From Bacteroidetes bacterium HGW-Bacteroidetes-8 (GTDB lineage Bacteria > Bacteroidota > Bacteroidia > Bacteroidales > UBA932): a stretch of 64,000 nt of DNA. This document shows positions 52,028 through 61,100 of the stretch, piece after piece (position 1 is the first letter of the stretch; each line of letters opens with the position of its first letter). A program made the position numbers and the translations under genes. The notes under the pieces are model-generated. The model saw nothing but the letters and a program-made list of their open reading frames with translations. It was not told the DNA's origin and ran no database searches. The DNA lies in NCBI GenBank assembly GCA_002840895.1, contig PHCZ01000008.1, positions 97,169-161,168 on the forward strand. Direction: 5' to 3'.

Positions 52028-53289
52028 TAAAGTTTAATTGGTTTCTTAAGCATCTCTTCGGTAACAATCTTTACCTTGGACTCCCTCTTTAAAGTTTTGC
52101 TTATTGCAGAGAACGGAGCTGTTACAATTACATCTCCCTCTTTAAGCCCTGTTACCACCTCTATTTTGGTGAGATCCTGAATTCCTGTTGTGATTGTCCT
52201 AACCTCTACCGAGTTGTCTTCCTTTACAACGAAGACCTGTTCAAGAGACTCATTAACACCCATTTTTGCCTTAACGCTGTCTGCAATAAGGTCAGAACGG
52301 GTGGTTATAGATTGTAGAGGTATTGCAAGAGCGTTCTCAACTCTTGATGTCTGTATTGAAACGGATGCAGACATTCCCGGGCGGAATGGATTTTTTCCAT
52401 CAAGTGCAAGATCTGAATATGATTCGGTGATGAGGTATATCTTTACCTCAAAATTTGTTACCTGGTCTATTGAAGAGCCGATATTCTTGGCAGAGTTTGC
52501 AATTTGTGTTACAATACCCGTAAACTTACGATTCGGGTAGGCATCAACTTCAACAGTAGCAGTATCACCTTTCTCGATTCGTATGATGTCATTCTCGTTT
52601 ACATCCACTAAAACCTCCATCTGCTCAAAGTTTGCTATGCGAAGCATCTCTGTACCTGCCATCTGGCTTGTACCAACAACTCTTTCACCCTTCTCTACGC
52701 TCATTTTGGATATGATCCCATCCATAGGCGCATAAATAACAGTCTTTGTAAGGTTTTCAACAGCCTCTTTTAATGTTGCACCTGCACTCTTAACATTGAA
52801 TTCGGCAGCTTTTATCTGCTCTTTGGCAACCTTATACTGAGAGTAGACGCTCTCATACTCAGAGTCAGAAATTACCTTCTGCTCAAAAAGTGTTTTATTC
52901 CTGGTGTAGGTCTGTTCAATTTGAGAAAACTGAGCCTGCATTTGTGTAAGCTGCGCCTTAACCGAGTTAAGGGAGGCCTCTGCACGCTCTCTCATTGAGA
53001 TATACACATCCTGCTTGATCTTAATAATAAGATCTCCTTTGTGAATATAATCCCCCTCTTTAAAGTGAAGCTCTATAATCTCACCGGATACGTCGGGGCT
53101 GATTTTTACCTCCACAACCGGCTTTATTTTGCCATTAGCCGGAATTACCTCAATGATATTACTCCTGCCAATCTTCTCGGTTGTCACCTGGATTGCACTC
53201 TTACTGTTTTTGCTCCCGATTACTGCAAGTACCACTATAACTACAAGCGCAACGGCAATAATCCACTTAATATTTTTTTTAAACTTCAT
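52027..53289 (-). CDS. Periplasmic adaptor (membrane fusion) protein, HlyD/MacA type
   Basis: A 420-residue adaptor. An N-terminal membrane anchor lies at residues 8-25 (WIIAVALVVIVVLAVIG). The first lipoyl half is SPDVSGEIIELHFKEGDYI, followed by an alpha-hairpin coiled coil (about residues 105-190) and the second lipoyl half YAPMDGIISKMSVEKGERV. Beta-barrel and membrane-proximal domains follow (FRPGMSASVSIQTS, VTGLKEGDVIV). Such proteins link an inner-membrane transporter to TolC. No RND pump or MacB-type permease is encoded nearby, so the C39 ABC exporter at 55171 is the likely partner. It starts 12 bases after the TolC-type gene and shares one base with tsaB. Confidence 0.92.
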   Translation of the reverse strand: MKFKKNIKWIIAVALVVIVVLAVIGSKNSKSAIQVTTEKIGRSNIIEVIPANGKIKPVVEVKISPDVSGEIIELHFKEGDYIHKGDLIIKIKQDVYISMRERAEASLNSVKAQLTQMQAQFSQIEQTYTRNKTLFEQKVISDSEYESVYSQYKVAKEQIKAAEFNVKSAGATLKEAVENLTKTVIYAPMDGIISKMSVEKGERVVGTSQMAGTEMLRIANFEQMEVLVDVNENDIIRIEKGDTATVEVDAYPNRKFTGIVTQIANSAKNIGSSIDQVTNFEVKIYLITESYSDLALDGKNPFRPGMSASVSIQTSRVENALAIPLQSITTRSDLIADSVKAKMGVNESLEQVFVVKEDNSVEVRTITTGIQDLTKIEVVTGLKEGDVIVTAPFSAISKTLKRESKVKIVTEEMLKKPIKL

Positions 53290-53301
53290 AGCTTTTTATA
53301 T

Positions 53302-54621
53302 TTAGAGAGAGATTGATTTTCCTTTGTAAAAATCCAGGATTTTCAGTTGGAAAACATATTGATATTTAGATTGATAAAACTCCGACTGTGCTTTAAATAG
53401 ATTTGTTTTTGCAACAGTATAGTCGGTAGCACTTAAAATGCCGATATCAAATTTTTGCTGAACATAACGGAATGACTCCTCCATAGCCTTCACATTACTC
53501 TCGGAAGCTTTGTATCTTTCGTAGTAAGAGACAGCATCATTGTTTGCCTGTTGAATCTCTTTATAAAGTATTTGTTGTCTGTTCTTTACCTCAATAGTTG
53601 CACTTCTTACCCCAAGTTTGGCATTTTTTACGGAAGTTTTGATCTGGTGGTTGTTGAAAATAGGAATATTCAATCCGAAACCCAGAGAAGGATTTCTATT
53701 TTCGTTAAACTGATCGAAGAAAGCCTGCTCTCTGCTGTCGCTGTAGTAAGAGCCGTAGCCTGCAGAGAAGGTTACGGAAGGGAGAGCTCTTCCCTTAGCA
53801 ATTGCAAGCTGAAGACCGGAGTTTTCCAGGTTCAACTCTGCACTTTTGATTTGTGGCAGAGACTGCGATAACCGGTAAAGTTCATCAACATCCTCTCCTG
53901 AGAATCCGGTTACAAGAAAATCAACATTTACATCCTCAATATCAAAATTTGCGTCTCCCTCTAGATCTAAAAGATGTTTGAGAGTAAGTAGTGAGCTCTT
54001 TAGCTGGTTCTTTGCGTTGACAACCTGAAATCTCTCTGCGGCAAGCTGTGCCTGCACCTCTAAGAGTGTGCTGTATGCAACGCTACCGGCATCTACAAGC
54101 TTGTTTGCCCTCTCAAGTTGCTCCTCTACGCTCTTAATACTCTCCTGAGCAGTTTTGAGAATCTCTCTGGAGAGAAGAATCTGAAGGTAGGAGCGGGCAA
54201 TCTCAACTGATATGTTGTTTTTAAGCTGTTCAACCTCCTGGAGCGATACCTCTACAACTAAGCCTTTGCTCTTGATATCATTCTTTCGGGTGAAACCTTC
54301 AAAAATACTCACTGCCGCTCGTGCACTGGCACTTGTGCTTTGAGATAGTTTGTTCTCTACAATTTCCAAATCCTGGATATTCACCGAGCGACCCCAGTTC
54401 ATAGAGTGGCTCACAGATGCATTTAGGGTTGGAATATAGTTAAGCTTTGCCTGGGCAAGATTGTTTTCACTCTGCTCTATTGAGAGTTCCTGCTGTTTAA
54501 TGCGCAGGTTGTTATCCCAGGCGTATCTGATGCACTCCTGGAGACTCCATCTCTTTTGTCCTGAGAGAAGTGAGGGTATGATCAGAAGTAGTAATAATGG
54601 GAGTTTGTAGTTAATTTTCAT
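53302..54621 (-). CDS. TolC-family outer-membrane channel protein
   Basis: A 439-residue outer-membrane factor from the ATG at 54621 (MKINYKLPLLLLLIIPSLLSG signal). The mature part starts RWSLQECIRYAWDNNLRIKQ, the standard OEP repeat opening, and has two long coiled-coil regions (about 130-225 and 325-435), the second with YKEIQQANNDAVSYYERY. The trimer spans outer membrane and periplasm. The apparent TTG start three codons upstream is inside a TATCTTTG promoter element and is rejected. It follows the second small peptide gene after 63 bases. Confidence 0.93.
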   Translation of the reverse strand: MKINYKLPLLLLLIIPSLLSGQKRWSLQECIRYAWDNNLRIKQQELSIEQSENNLAQAKLNYIPTLNASVSHSMNWGRSVNIQDLEIVENKLSQSTSASARAAVSIFEGFTRKNDIKSKGLVVEVSLQEVEQLKNNISVEIARSYLQILLSREILKTAQESIKSVEEQLERANKLVDAGSVAYSTLLEVQAQLAAERFQVVNAKNQLKSSLLTLKHLLDLEGDANFDIEDVNVDFLVTGFSGEDVDELYRLSQSLPQIKSAELNLENSGLQLAIAKGRALPSVTFSAGYGSYYSDSREQAFFDQFNENRNPSLGFGLNIPIFNNHQIKTSVKNAKLGVRSATIEVKNRQQILYKEIQQANNDAVSYYERYKASESNVKAMEESFRYVQQKFDIGILSATDYTVAKTNLFKAQSEFYQSKYQYVFQLKILDFYKGKSISL

Positions 54622-54627
54622 AATGCG

Positions 54628-54654
54628 CAAAGATAATTTTTTTTCTATTACAAA
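54628..54654 (-). promoter_or_regulatory. Candidate internal promoter for the TolC-adaptor-tsaB genes
   Basis: Read on the minus strand, TATCTTTG lies at 54635-54628, with TTTG at 54654-54651. The gap is 15 bases, shorter than the usual 19. It would start transcription about 54623, nearly at the TolC-type ATG, so the message would have little or no leader. It would let tolC-adaptor-tsaB be made independently of the peptide genes. Confidence 0.45.
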
Positions 54655-54684
54655 CTCCCTTAAAAGTGTATTTTTGCAGGAATT

Positions 54685-54900
54685 TTACTTGTAAATTACC
54701 TGCGTATTTGCCTGCATCTCATATAGGTTCTTACTCAAAAACTGGAAAAGCCTCCACAATTTTTTAATACTGTAACCTGCACCTCTGCCAAGATACTCGG
54801 CAATTTCGTAGTCCCAACCCCCGGTGCCACCGGTAATTCTGCACATCTGACTCATTGTTAATGAGACCAGACCATTTTGATTTACAGCAATATTCTCCAT
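54685..54900 (-). CDS. Double-glycine leader peptide 2, candidate secreted peptide precursor
   Basis: A 71-residue precursor from the ATG at 54900. The leader MENIAVNQNGLVSLTMSQMC then RITGG (25 residues) has the hydrophobic-residue spacing and GG ending of substrates of C39 peptidase exporters. A second GG three residues later (TGG) offers an alternative cut. The predicted core is 46 residues, net charge about +2 with no cysteines: a Tyr/Gly-rich first half with GRGAG (a GxxxG motif) and then the amphipathic segment IKKLWRLFQFLSKNL. Its ATG shares one base with the stop of peptide 1 (TAATG). Function (bacteriocin or signal) is inference. Confidence 0.7.
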   Translation of the reverse strand: MENIAVNQNGLVSLTMSQMCRITGGTGGWDYEIAEYLGRGAGYSIKKLWRLFQFLSKNLYEMQANTQVIYK

Positions 54901-55088
54901 TACGCTGCCTCCCATCCGGCTTGAAAACCATCCCTGAATTTGGGCCAGTATTTCTCTGCCTTTTTTACTGCTTCACCCAAGATGTTAAGCAAATTCCACA
55001 GCTCACGAAACGTAAGTCCTCCTCTTGTGAGCATCTCGTCTGTTCTAAGAGTTCTCAGACCCCACTCATCTTTCACATACTCTTTCAT
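54900..55088 (-). CDS. Double-glycine leader peptide 1, candidate secreted peptide precursor
   Basis: A 62-residue precursor. The first 24 residues (MKEYVKDEWGLRTLRT then DEMLTRGG) form a leader ending in GG with the expected upstream Leu/Met positions. The predicted 38-residue core has no cysteine, three Trp, net charge about +1, an amphipathic segment FRELWNLLNILGEAVKKAEK, and GFQAG (GxxxG) near its end. The core shares the LW-x-L pattern with peptide 2 (FRELWNLLNIL against IKKLWRLFQFL). It begins 82 bases after the exporter stop. It is too short for many gene finders. Real coding is supported by the leader pattern, the coupling and the adjacent exporter. Confidence 0.72.
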   Translation of the reverse strand: MKEYVKDEWGLRTLRTDEMLTRGGLTFRELWNLLNILGEAVKKAEKYWPKFRDGFQAGWEAA

Positions 55089-55170
55089 AGCATTAAATTT
55101 TTTATACTCTGCATTGAACGGCGTGCAGATATTCGCCGGGAGTGTGCACCCTCCATTTGTCTTTTATTAA

Positions 55171-57255
55171 CTATCTTATTTCAAATATCTCATCTGCAAT
55201 TAAGCAGGATCTTGACTTATGAGAGATCATAAGTATAAGAGTACCCTCTCTTTTTAGCTTCATTATTGCACGCTCTATAATCTTCTCTGAGCTGATATCC
55301 ATTGAAGAAGTTGCCTCGTCAAGTATAAGGAGCGATGGTTTTCTTGCAACAGCTCTTGCAAAGGCAATCCGTTGCTGTTCGCCTCTGGAGAGGAGAGATC
55401 CCCCCTCTCCCGGGTGAGTTGCATCACCATTGGGGAGCGATTCAAAAATCTTGTTCAGTTCCAGTTCCATACATAACTCATCATATATCTCTCTGGGATT
55501 ATTTGACTCAACCCCCTCCATTATACACTCTTTTATGGTATTGCCAAAGAGGTCGGGATTCTGAGGAACGATAGATACACTACCTCTCCATCCTGCAGGA
55601 TCAAAGTCAAATATACTTTTCCCGTTAACTTCAACTGTGCCGGATTCCGGTCTCATATGCAGCATAAGAATTGCGGCTATAGTGCTTTTACCGCATCCGC
55701 TCTCACCGCGTAGTAGTAAAATCTTACCTCTCCCTATTTTAAACGATATATTTTCGAAGAGCCTCTCCCTTCCAGGATAGCTATAGGAGAGATTGTTCAC
55801 CACCAGATTATCTGCTCTGACTCTCTCACAGCTGTTGCTGCACTCCTCCTCCAGAGCCATAATATCAAGATACCTGGTTGCCGCTACATTTCCCTCTCTG
55901 ACAGATGAGATTGCAGAGGCTATTTGCTGAAGAGGAGCAGTAAAGAGAGCAGCAATGGTATAGAATGATACCAACTCTCCAATTGTCAGTATCCCGGCGA
56001 TTACAGCTCCCCCTCCACTCCATAAGATTACAAGCATTATAAGTTTGGATACCATCTCTGCTGCTGCACCGGCACATATCGATACCTTTGAGGTCTGAGA
56101 GAGGGTATTGTTAAGATCTTCCAGCTTGAGGGTGGTTCTTGCCATTGCAAACCTCTCGTTACTAAAGTTCTTTATGGTTGAAACAGACCTTATACTCTCA
56201 ATGACAACGCTCTGGAAACGGGATGCCCTCTCCATTGAGCTTCTCATAAGTGGTTTGTTAAGCCTGTCGTGAATAATATATATTGTTAGGTATAACGGGA
56301 TGAACGCCAGACAAAGCAGTGCCAAATTGCTCTCGGTTATAAAAAGAAGAGCCAGAGATATAAAAAGAGTCACAAAGGCAATGACGGCCTCCGGAAGGGT
56401 CTCGGCTATTAGATTACGAATCCTGTATACATCATAAATTCTGGAGGTTAATTCCCCTGTTTTAATAGTATTAAAAAACGGAAGAGGTATCTTGAACAGA
56501 TGTTTCAGATAGTTTGTTATAAGCTCTCTGTCTGTATCGATTGAGAGGTTTATATTCATAACACTTCGGGTAACTGATATCAGCACTGAGAGGAGCAGGA
56601 TAAGAGCCATTAATAGAGATACTTTTGTTAGCTGATCTCCGCCTCCTGAGGGGATGATAACATCCAGCAGATACTTTATAAAAATTGCTACAGCGAGTGA
56701 TGAGATCAGATGAAGAACAGAGAGCAGAATACCGCCCGAAATAACCATCCAACGCTTTGCCAGTAAGCTTTTTATCCACTGTGAAAGAGAGATTTCTCCC
56801 CCCTCTTTATAATTTATCCCTTCACTATTGCCACTTGGGGAGAGGAGTATTAAATAACCTGTCCACTCACGGAGCAGAGTCTCTCTTGATACACGCTGGA
56901 CTTCACCATCCAGCGGATCCATTATATGGAAAAAAGAGGTACTACTTTTAGTAAGTACAACATAGTGAAGATATCCGTCATCTTTTTTAAGGTGAATAAT
57001 GGCAGGTTTGGGGATTTTATCCAACGACTCCTGCTCCCCTTTGAATCCATCCGCCAGAAACCCGAATCTCCTTGCTGCCTCGACTAACCCTTTTAGTGTT
57101 GCACCGGATGAATCTGTGCCGCTATAAAGACGTATCTTAGAAAGTGGAACCCTCATACCATAGTGTGCAGCAATTGATGCCAAAGAAGCTGCACCACAAT
57201 CACTTTTACTCTGTTGTTTAATTTTCACAGATAACCACATCTCAATCTCCTCCAC
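55171..57255 (-). CDS. Peptidase-containing ABC exporter (C39 domain) for double-glycine peptides
   Basis: A 694-residue bacteriocin-type exporter. Residues 1-140 are a C39 peptidase with Cys20 in KQQSKSDCGAASLASIAAHYG-type context (glutamine of the oxyanion hole at 14-15), His97 in DGYLHYVVL and Asp113 in MDP, so the catalytic set is intact. Residues about 160-440 hold six membrane helices. The ATPase has Walker A GESGCGKS (Lys523), the signature LLSRGEQQRIAFARA and Walker B LLILDEATSS. It should cut leaders after GG and export the cores. An ATG five codons in (57240), preceded by GGAGGAG, is an alternative start. The two peptide genes follow directly. Confidence 0.94.
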   Translation of the reverse strand: MEEIEMWLSVKIKQQSKSDCGAASLASIAAHYGMRVPLSKIRLYSGTDSSGATLKGLVEAARRFGFLADGFKGEQESLDKIPKPAIIHLKKDDGYLHYVVLTKSSTSFFHIMDPLDGEVQRVSRETLLREWTGYLILLSPSGNSEGINYKEGGEISLSQWIKSLLAKRWMVISGGILLSVLHLISSLAVAIFIKYLLDVIIPSGGGDQLTKVSLLMALILLLSVLISVTRSVMNINLSIDTDRELITNYLKHLFKIPLPFFNTIKTGELTSRIYDVYRIRNLIAETLPEAVIAFVTLFISLALLFITESNLALLCLAFIPLYLTIYIIHDRLNKPLMRSSMERASRFQSVVIESIRSVSTIKNFSNERFAMARTTLKLEDLNNTLSQTSKVSICAGAAAEMVSKLIMLVILWSGGGAVIAGILTIGELVSFYTIAALFTAPLQQIASAISSVREGNVAATRYLDIMALEEECSNSCERVRADNLVVNNLSYSYPGRERLFENISFKIGRGKILLLRGESGCGKSTIAAILMLHMRPESGTVEVNGKSIFDFDPAGWRGSVSIVPQNPDLFGNTIKECIMEGVESNNPREIYDELCMELELNKIFESLPNGDATHPGEGGSLLSRGEQQRIAFARAVARKPSLLILDEATSSMDISSEKIIERAIMKLKREGTLILMISHKSRSCLIADEIFEIR

Positions 57256-57277
57256 AATTAATTAAACAAAACTTAAG

Positions 57278-57359
57278 AAAAAAAGGAAAAGGCACCCTTA
57301 ATCACCCTACACTCTCTTCTGCCTCTAAGAGATCTCCCGCACAAAGAGGAGCCTTTTCC
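57278..57359 (-). promoter_or_regulatory. Structured leader with terminator-like end upstream of the C39 exporter
   Basis: On the minus strand, GGAAAAGGC (57359-57351) pairs with GCCTTTTCC (57293-57285), closing a 57-base insert, and is followed at once by seven T (57284-57278). Inside, TCTCTT (57332-57327) and AAGAGA (57318-57313) form a second hairpin with an eight-base loop. The exporter ATG is 23 bases beyond the T tract. This can be a conditional terminator (attenuator) or the end of a separate small RNA. No known riboswitch class was recognised. Confidence 0.6.
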
Positions 57360-57456
57360 CTGAGCGAATTTATACTAAACTAGGGGTAAAGAGGAGACAA
57401 AAGATAAAAAGAGTAAAGATTTTATCTATAGATCAAAAATTTATATTGTTAGAATT

Positions 57457-57481
57457 AACTGTGAAGAATCACAGTTTTTTT
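57457..57481 (+). terminator. Hairpin with T tract between the exporter and cvpA
   Basis: AACTGTGA (57457-57464) and TCACAGTT (57469-57476) pair around AGAA, with seven T continuing to 57481 on the plus strand. On the minus strand, in which cvpA is read, the hairpin is followed only by TTAATTC. It probably stops cvpA transcription imperfectly, or stops antisense transcription from the exporter side. The rest of 57360-57531 is A/T-rich with no gene seen. Confidence 0.5.
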
Positions 57482-57531
57482 AGACAACTTTAAGGGTTGT
57501 TCAGGCAATTTTTAAACTTTTGGGTGAAAGA

Positions 57532-58074
57532 TTAAAAATGGATATAAGATAACATTGTACCAACCTCTTTACTTGTTTCGTGGAGCTTCTCAATGAAAGG
57601 AAAGATTGCAGGAGCAATAGAGGATATTACACCGTAAAGCTTTGATTGAGAAATGGTATCCATCGGTAAAAATGGGTAAAGATCGTTGAGGGACTCCAGT
57701 AAGAAGATTATCAAACTCAATACAAATGCATATTTCAAAAATGCAAAAAAGACTCCAAGCAATTTATCCAGCCATCCCAGAAGAACCAAGTTTATCAAAG
57801 CGTGGATAGCGTGTCCTATCATATTAACGAAAAGGATAACTACCAGGAAAACAGCAGCAAATGCTATAATCTGTGTTAAAACCCTATTCGTCTCCAGCCA
57901 GATATTTACGTTGTGGGCAAAAAAGTCGGAGAAGTACCAGGCGGCCCAGGCTCCAAGGATGAGAGCTGCAAGTGCAGCTACCTGTTTTATGAAACCTGTC
58001 TTGATTCCCCCTATAACTGCAGGGATAAAACAGAGAAGCAGAATAATATCAACGGCACTGATTGAAGATCCCAT
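57532..58074 (-). CDS. CvpA family membrane protein
   Basis: A 180-residue membrane protein from the ATG at 58074 (MGSSISAVDIILLLCFIPAV). Four hydrophobic helices are visible (about 8-25, 30-48, 65-88, 100-125), with the family's GIKTGFIKQVAALAALILGAW region. CvpA was named for colicin V production in E. coli and later tied to envelope and bile or peptide stress; its molecular role is unclear. Lying beside a peptide-export cassette is suggestive, but cvpA next to ileS may be ordinary. It shares a divergent promoter region with ileS. Confidence 0.88.
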   Translation of the reverse strand: MGSSISAVDIILLLCFIPAVIGGIKTGFIKQVAALAALILGAWAAWYFSDFFAHNVNIWLETNRVLTQIIAFAAVFLVVILFVNMIGHAIHALINLVLLGWLDKLLGVFFAFLKYAFVLSLIIFLLESLNDLYPFLPMDTISQSKLYGVISSIAPAIFPFIEKLHETSKEVGTMLSYIHF

Positions 58075-58088
58075 AATCAATTTTTTTT

Positions 58089-58119
58089 CAAAAGTAGTGA
58101 ATAATCGTATCTTTGCAAA
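58089..58119. promoter_or_regulatory. Interlocked divergent promoters for cvpA and ileS
   Basis: For cvpA (minus): TTTG at 58119-58116, 19 bases, TACTTTTG at 58096-58089, a full consensus. For ileS (plus): TATCTTTG at 58108-58115, immediately beside the cvpA TTTG. RNA polymerase can probably occupy only one at a time. Confidence 0.65.
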
Positions 58120-58137
58120 TTCATAAAAAAATCCGAA

Positions 58138-61100
58138 ATGAGGTTTTCTGAATATAAAAACTTAGATCTTGTAGAGATAAATCGCTCTGTACTTGATAAA
58201 TGGAATCGCGAAAAATGCTTTGCTGCTACTCTTACACAAAGAGAGGGTGCACCAAAATTTATTTTTCACGAGGGTCCACCATCTGCAAATGGGATGCCGG
58301 GAATACACCACGTTATGGCAAGGGCCATCAAGGATGTATTTTGTCGCTATAAGACGCAGATGGGCTATCTTGTTGAGAGAAAGGCGGGATGGGATACTCA
58401 CGGACTTCCTGTTGAGCTTGGAGTTGAGAAGATGCTTGGCATAACCAAGGAGGATATCGGTAAAACGATAACTGTTGAGCAGTATAACGATGCTTGCCGT
58501 AAAGAGGTTATGAAATACACAAAAGAGTGGGAGAGTCTTACAGAGATTATGGGTTATTGGGTGGATATGAAAAACCCCTACATAACCTATGACAACCGTT
58601 ATATTGAGACACTTTGGTACCTACTTAAGGAGATATATAAAAAGGGATACCTCTATAAAGGTTACTCAATTCAGCCATTCTCACCGGCTGCAGGCACCGG
58701 ACTAAGCAGCCACGAGCTTAACCAGCCTGGGTGTTATAAAGATGTTAAGGATACAACTTGTGTTGCTCAGTTTAAACTCATAAGAGATATAGCATCAGAA
58801 GAAATTTTTTCAGAGATTTCACAAAAAACAACCAAGGAGCTTCCTATATATATTCTTGCCTGGACTACAACACCCTGGACACTCCCTTCCAATACAGCTC
58901 TTTGTGTCGGGCCGGATATCAAATACATAAAAGTGCACTCTCTCAACCCATATACAGGCGAGGAGTGCATCTACATATTAGCTGAGGATCTTCTCTGCCA
59001 ACATTTCAATCCAAAAGGCGAAGAGCTCTCGTTCACGGAGTATAAGCACGGAGATAAAATAATTCCATTCAGGCTTATAGATGGCGCAACCATCTCCGGA
59101 GAGCAGCTTTGCGGAGTTTCTTATGAGCAGCTGATTCCGTGGGTTAACCCCGGCTCGGGAGCTTTTAAAGTGATAAAAGGAGATTTTGTTACAACATCTG
59201 ACGGTACCGGAATTGTACATATTGCACCAACTTTTGGAGCAGATGACTTGAGAGTTGCAAAACAGAACGGGGTACCGGCTCTTATGATAAAGGACACAGA
59301 TGGAGTTCTTCAGGCTTTGGTAGACAGAACCGGGAAATTTTACAAAATTGAGGATATGGAGAGCTCTTTTGTGAAAACGAGCGTAAATATCCAAATCTAT
59401 AAAGAGTTTGCCGGAAGGTATGTTAAAAACTCATACGATTCTAACCTTACAGATAGTGACGCGTCTGTGGATGTAGATATTGCAGTTATGCTTAAACAAC
59501 AGGGCCTTGTCTTTAAAATTGAAAAACATACCCACTCTTACCCTCACTGTTGGAGAACAGACAAACCTGTTCTTTACTATCCACTTGACTCGTGGTTCAT
59601 TAAGACAACTGCTGTGCAGGAGAGGATGATTGAGCTGAATAAAACCATCAACTGGAAACCTGAATCAACAGGTAGCGGCAGGTTTGGAAAGTGGCTTGAG
59701 AATCTGCAGGACTGGAATCTCTCCAGAAGCCGTTACTGGGGAACACCACTTCCTATATGGCGCACAGAGGATAGCTCATACGAAATTTGTATCGGCTCTG
59801 CAAAAGAGCTCTTTGATGAGTGTGAGAAGGCAGTAGAGGCCGGAGTTATGGAGAGCAATCCACTTAAAAGTGCGGGGTTCCTGCCCGGAGATTTCGGCAG
59901 TGATAACTATAACAAAATTGATCTGCACAGACCATATGTAGATGAGATAACACTTGTCTCACCAACCGGAAAAATTATGAAACGCGAAAGCGATCTTATA
60001 GATGTTTGGTTCGACTCAGGTGCTATGCCTTTTGCGCAGGAGGGTCTTGAAAAGCTTGGTAGCGAGCAGTTCGGGAGAGCATCTGACTTTATCGCAGAGG
60101 GTGTAGACCAGACGCGGGGGTGGTTCTTCACTCTTCACGCAATATCAACAATGGTTAAGGACACTGTTGCATTCAAGACAGTAATATCAAACGGTCTTGT
60201 TCTGGATAAAGATGGCAACAAGATGAGCAAAAGGCTGGGAAATGCAGTGGATCCGTTTAAGACATTGGGTGAGTTTGGGGCAGATCCTCTAAGATGGTAT
60301 ATGCTTACAAATGCACAACCCTGGGATAATCTCAAATTTGATCTTGGAGGAGTTGATGAGGTTCGCAGGAAATTCTTCGGGACCCTATATAATACATACT
60401 CTTTCTTTGCACTCTATGCAAATGTAGATGGCTTTAACAATAGTCAGCCTCAGCTTCCGTTGAACAAGCTACCAGAGATTGACAGGTGGATAATATCTCT
60501 GCTCAATACACTTATAGAGGAGGTTACAGAGAGTTATGAGAACTATGACGTAACATCTGCAGGAAGAAAAATACAGGACTTTGTAAATGACAACCTGAGC
60601 AACTGGTATGTTCGCCTTAACCGCAGAAGATTCTGGGGAGGCGAGATGGACGAAGATAAACTCTCTGCATATCAGACGCTGTACAGCTGCCTGGAAAACA
60701 TTGCAATACTATCTGCACCTATAGCCCCTTTCTTTATGGAGAGACTCTTCCTGGATCTAAACAGCGTTACCGGACACTACAAAGAGAGTTCGGTTCACCT
60801 GGTGCTTATGCCAAAGTGTCAAAAGGGTGCAATAGATAAGGCTCTTGAGGAGAGGATGGAGTTGGCTCAAAGAGCCTCCTCAATGATTTTAGCTCTCAGA
60901 CGAAAAGTAAGCATTAAAGTTCGCCAACCCCTTGCCAAGTTACTCATTCCGGTTCTTGATGAGAGAATCCGGGAGCAGTTTGAGCTCATAAAACCTCTTG
61001 TGCTTAGTGAGGTCAATGTAAAAGATGTTGAGTATATCCACGACACCAAAGGTCTTATAACTAAAAAGATAAAGCCTAATTTTAAGGTTCTTGGAAAAAG

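Noticed and set aside
52027..54621. Adaptor and TolC as part of an RND or MacAB drug pump
   Set aside because: No RND transporter or MacB-type permease is nearby, while a C39 exporter lies in the same run. A pump elsewhere could still share them.
55085..55156. A 23-codon minus-strand frame between the exporter and peptide 1 (starts MEGAHSRRIS)
   Set aside because: No GG leader and no similarity to peptides 1 and 2. Its stop overlaps the peptide 1 start, so it could couple translation, but this is too weak to call a gene.
54855..55232. A 125-codon plus-strand open frame over the two small peptide genes
   Set aside because: It is longer than either peptide frame but has no recognisable motif, signal or promoter. 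The minus-strand frames have GG leaders, coupled start and stop, and a matching exporter beside them.
57278..57359. SRP RNA or 6S RNA in the exporter leader
   Set aside because: The conserved SRP tetraloop and GGAAG-type motif are absent, and the structure is too short for 6S RNA. It is kept as an unknown leader.
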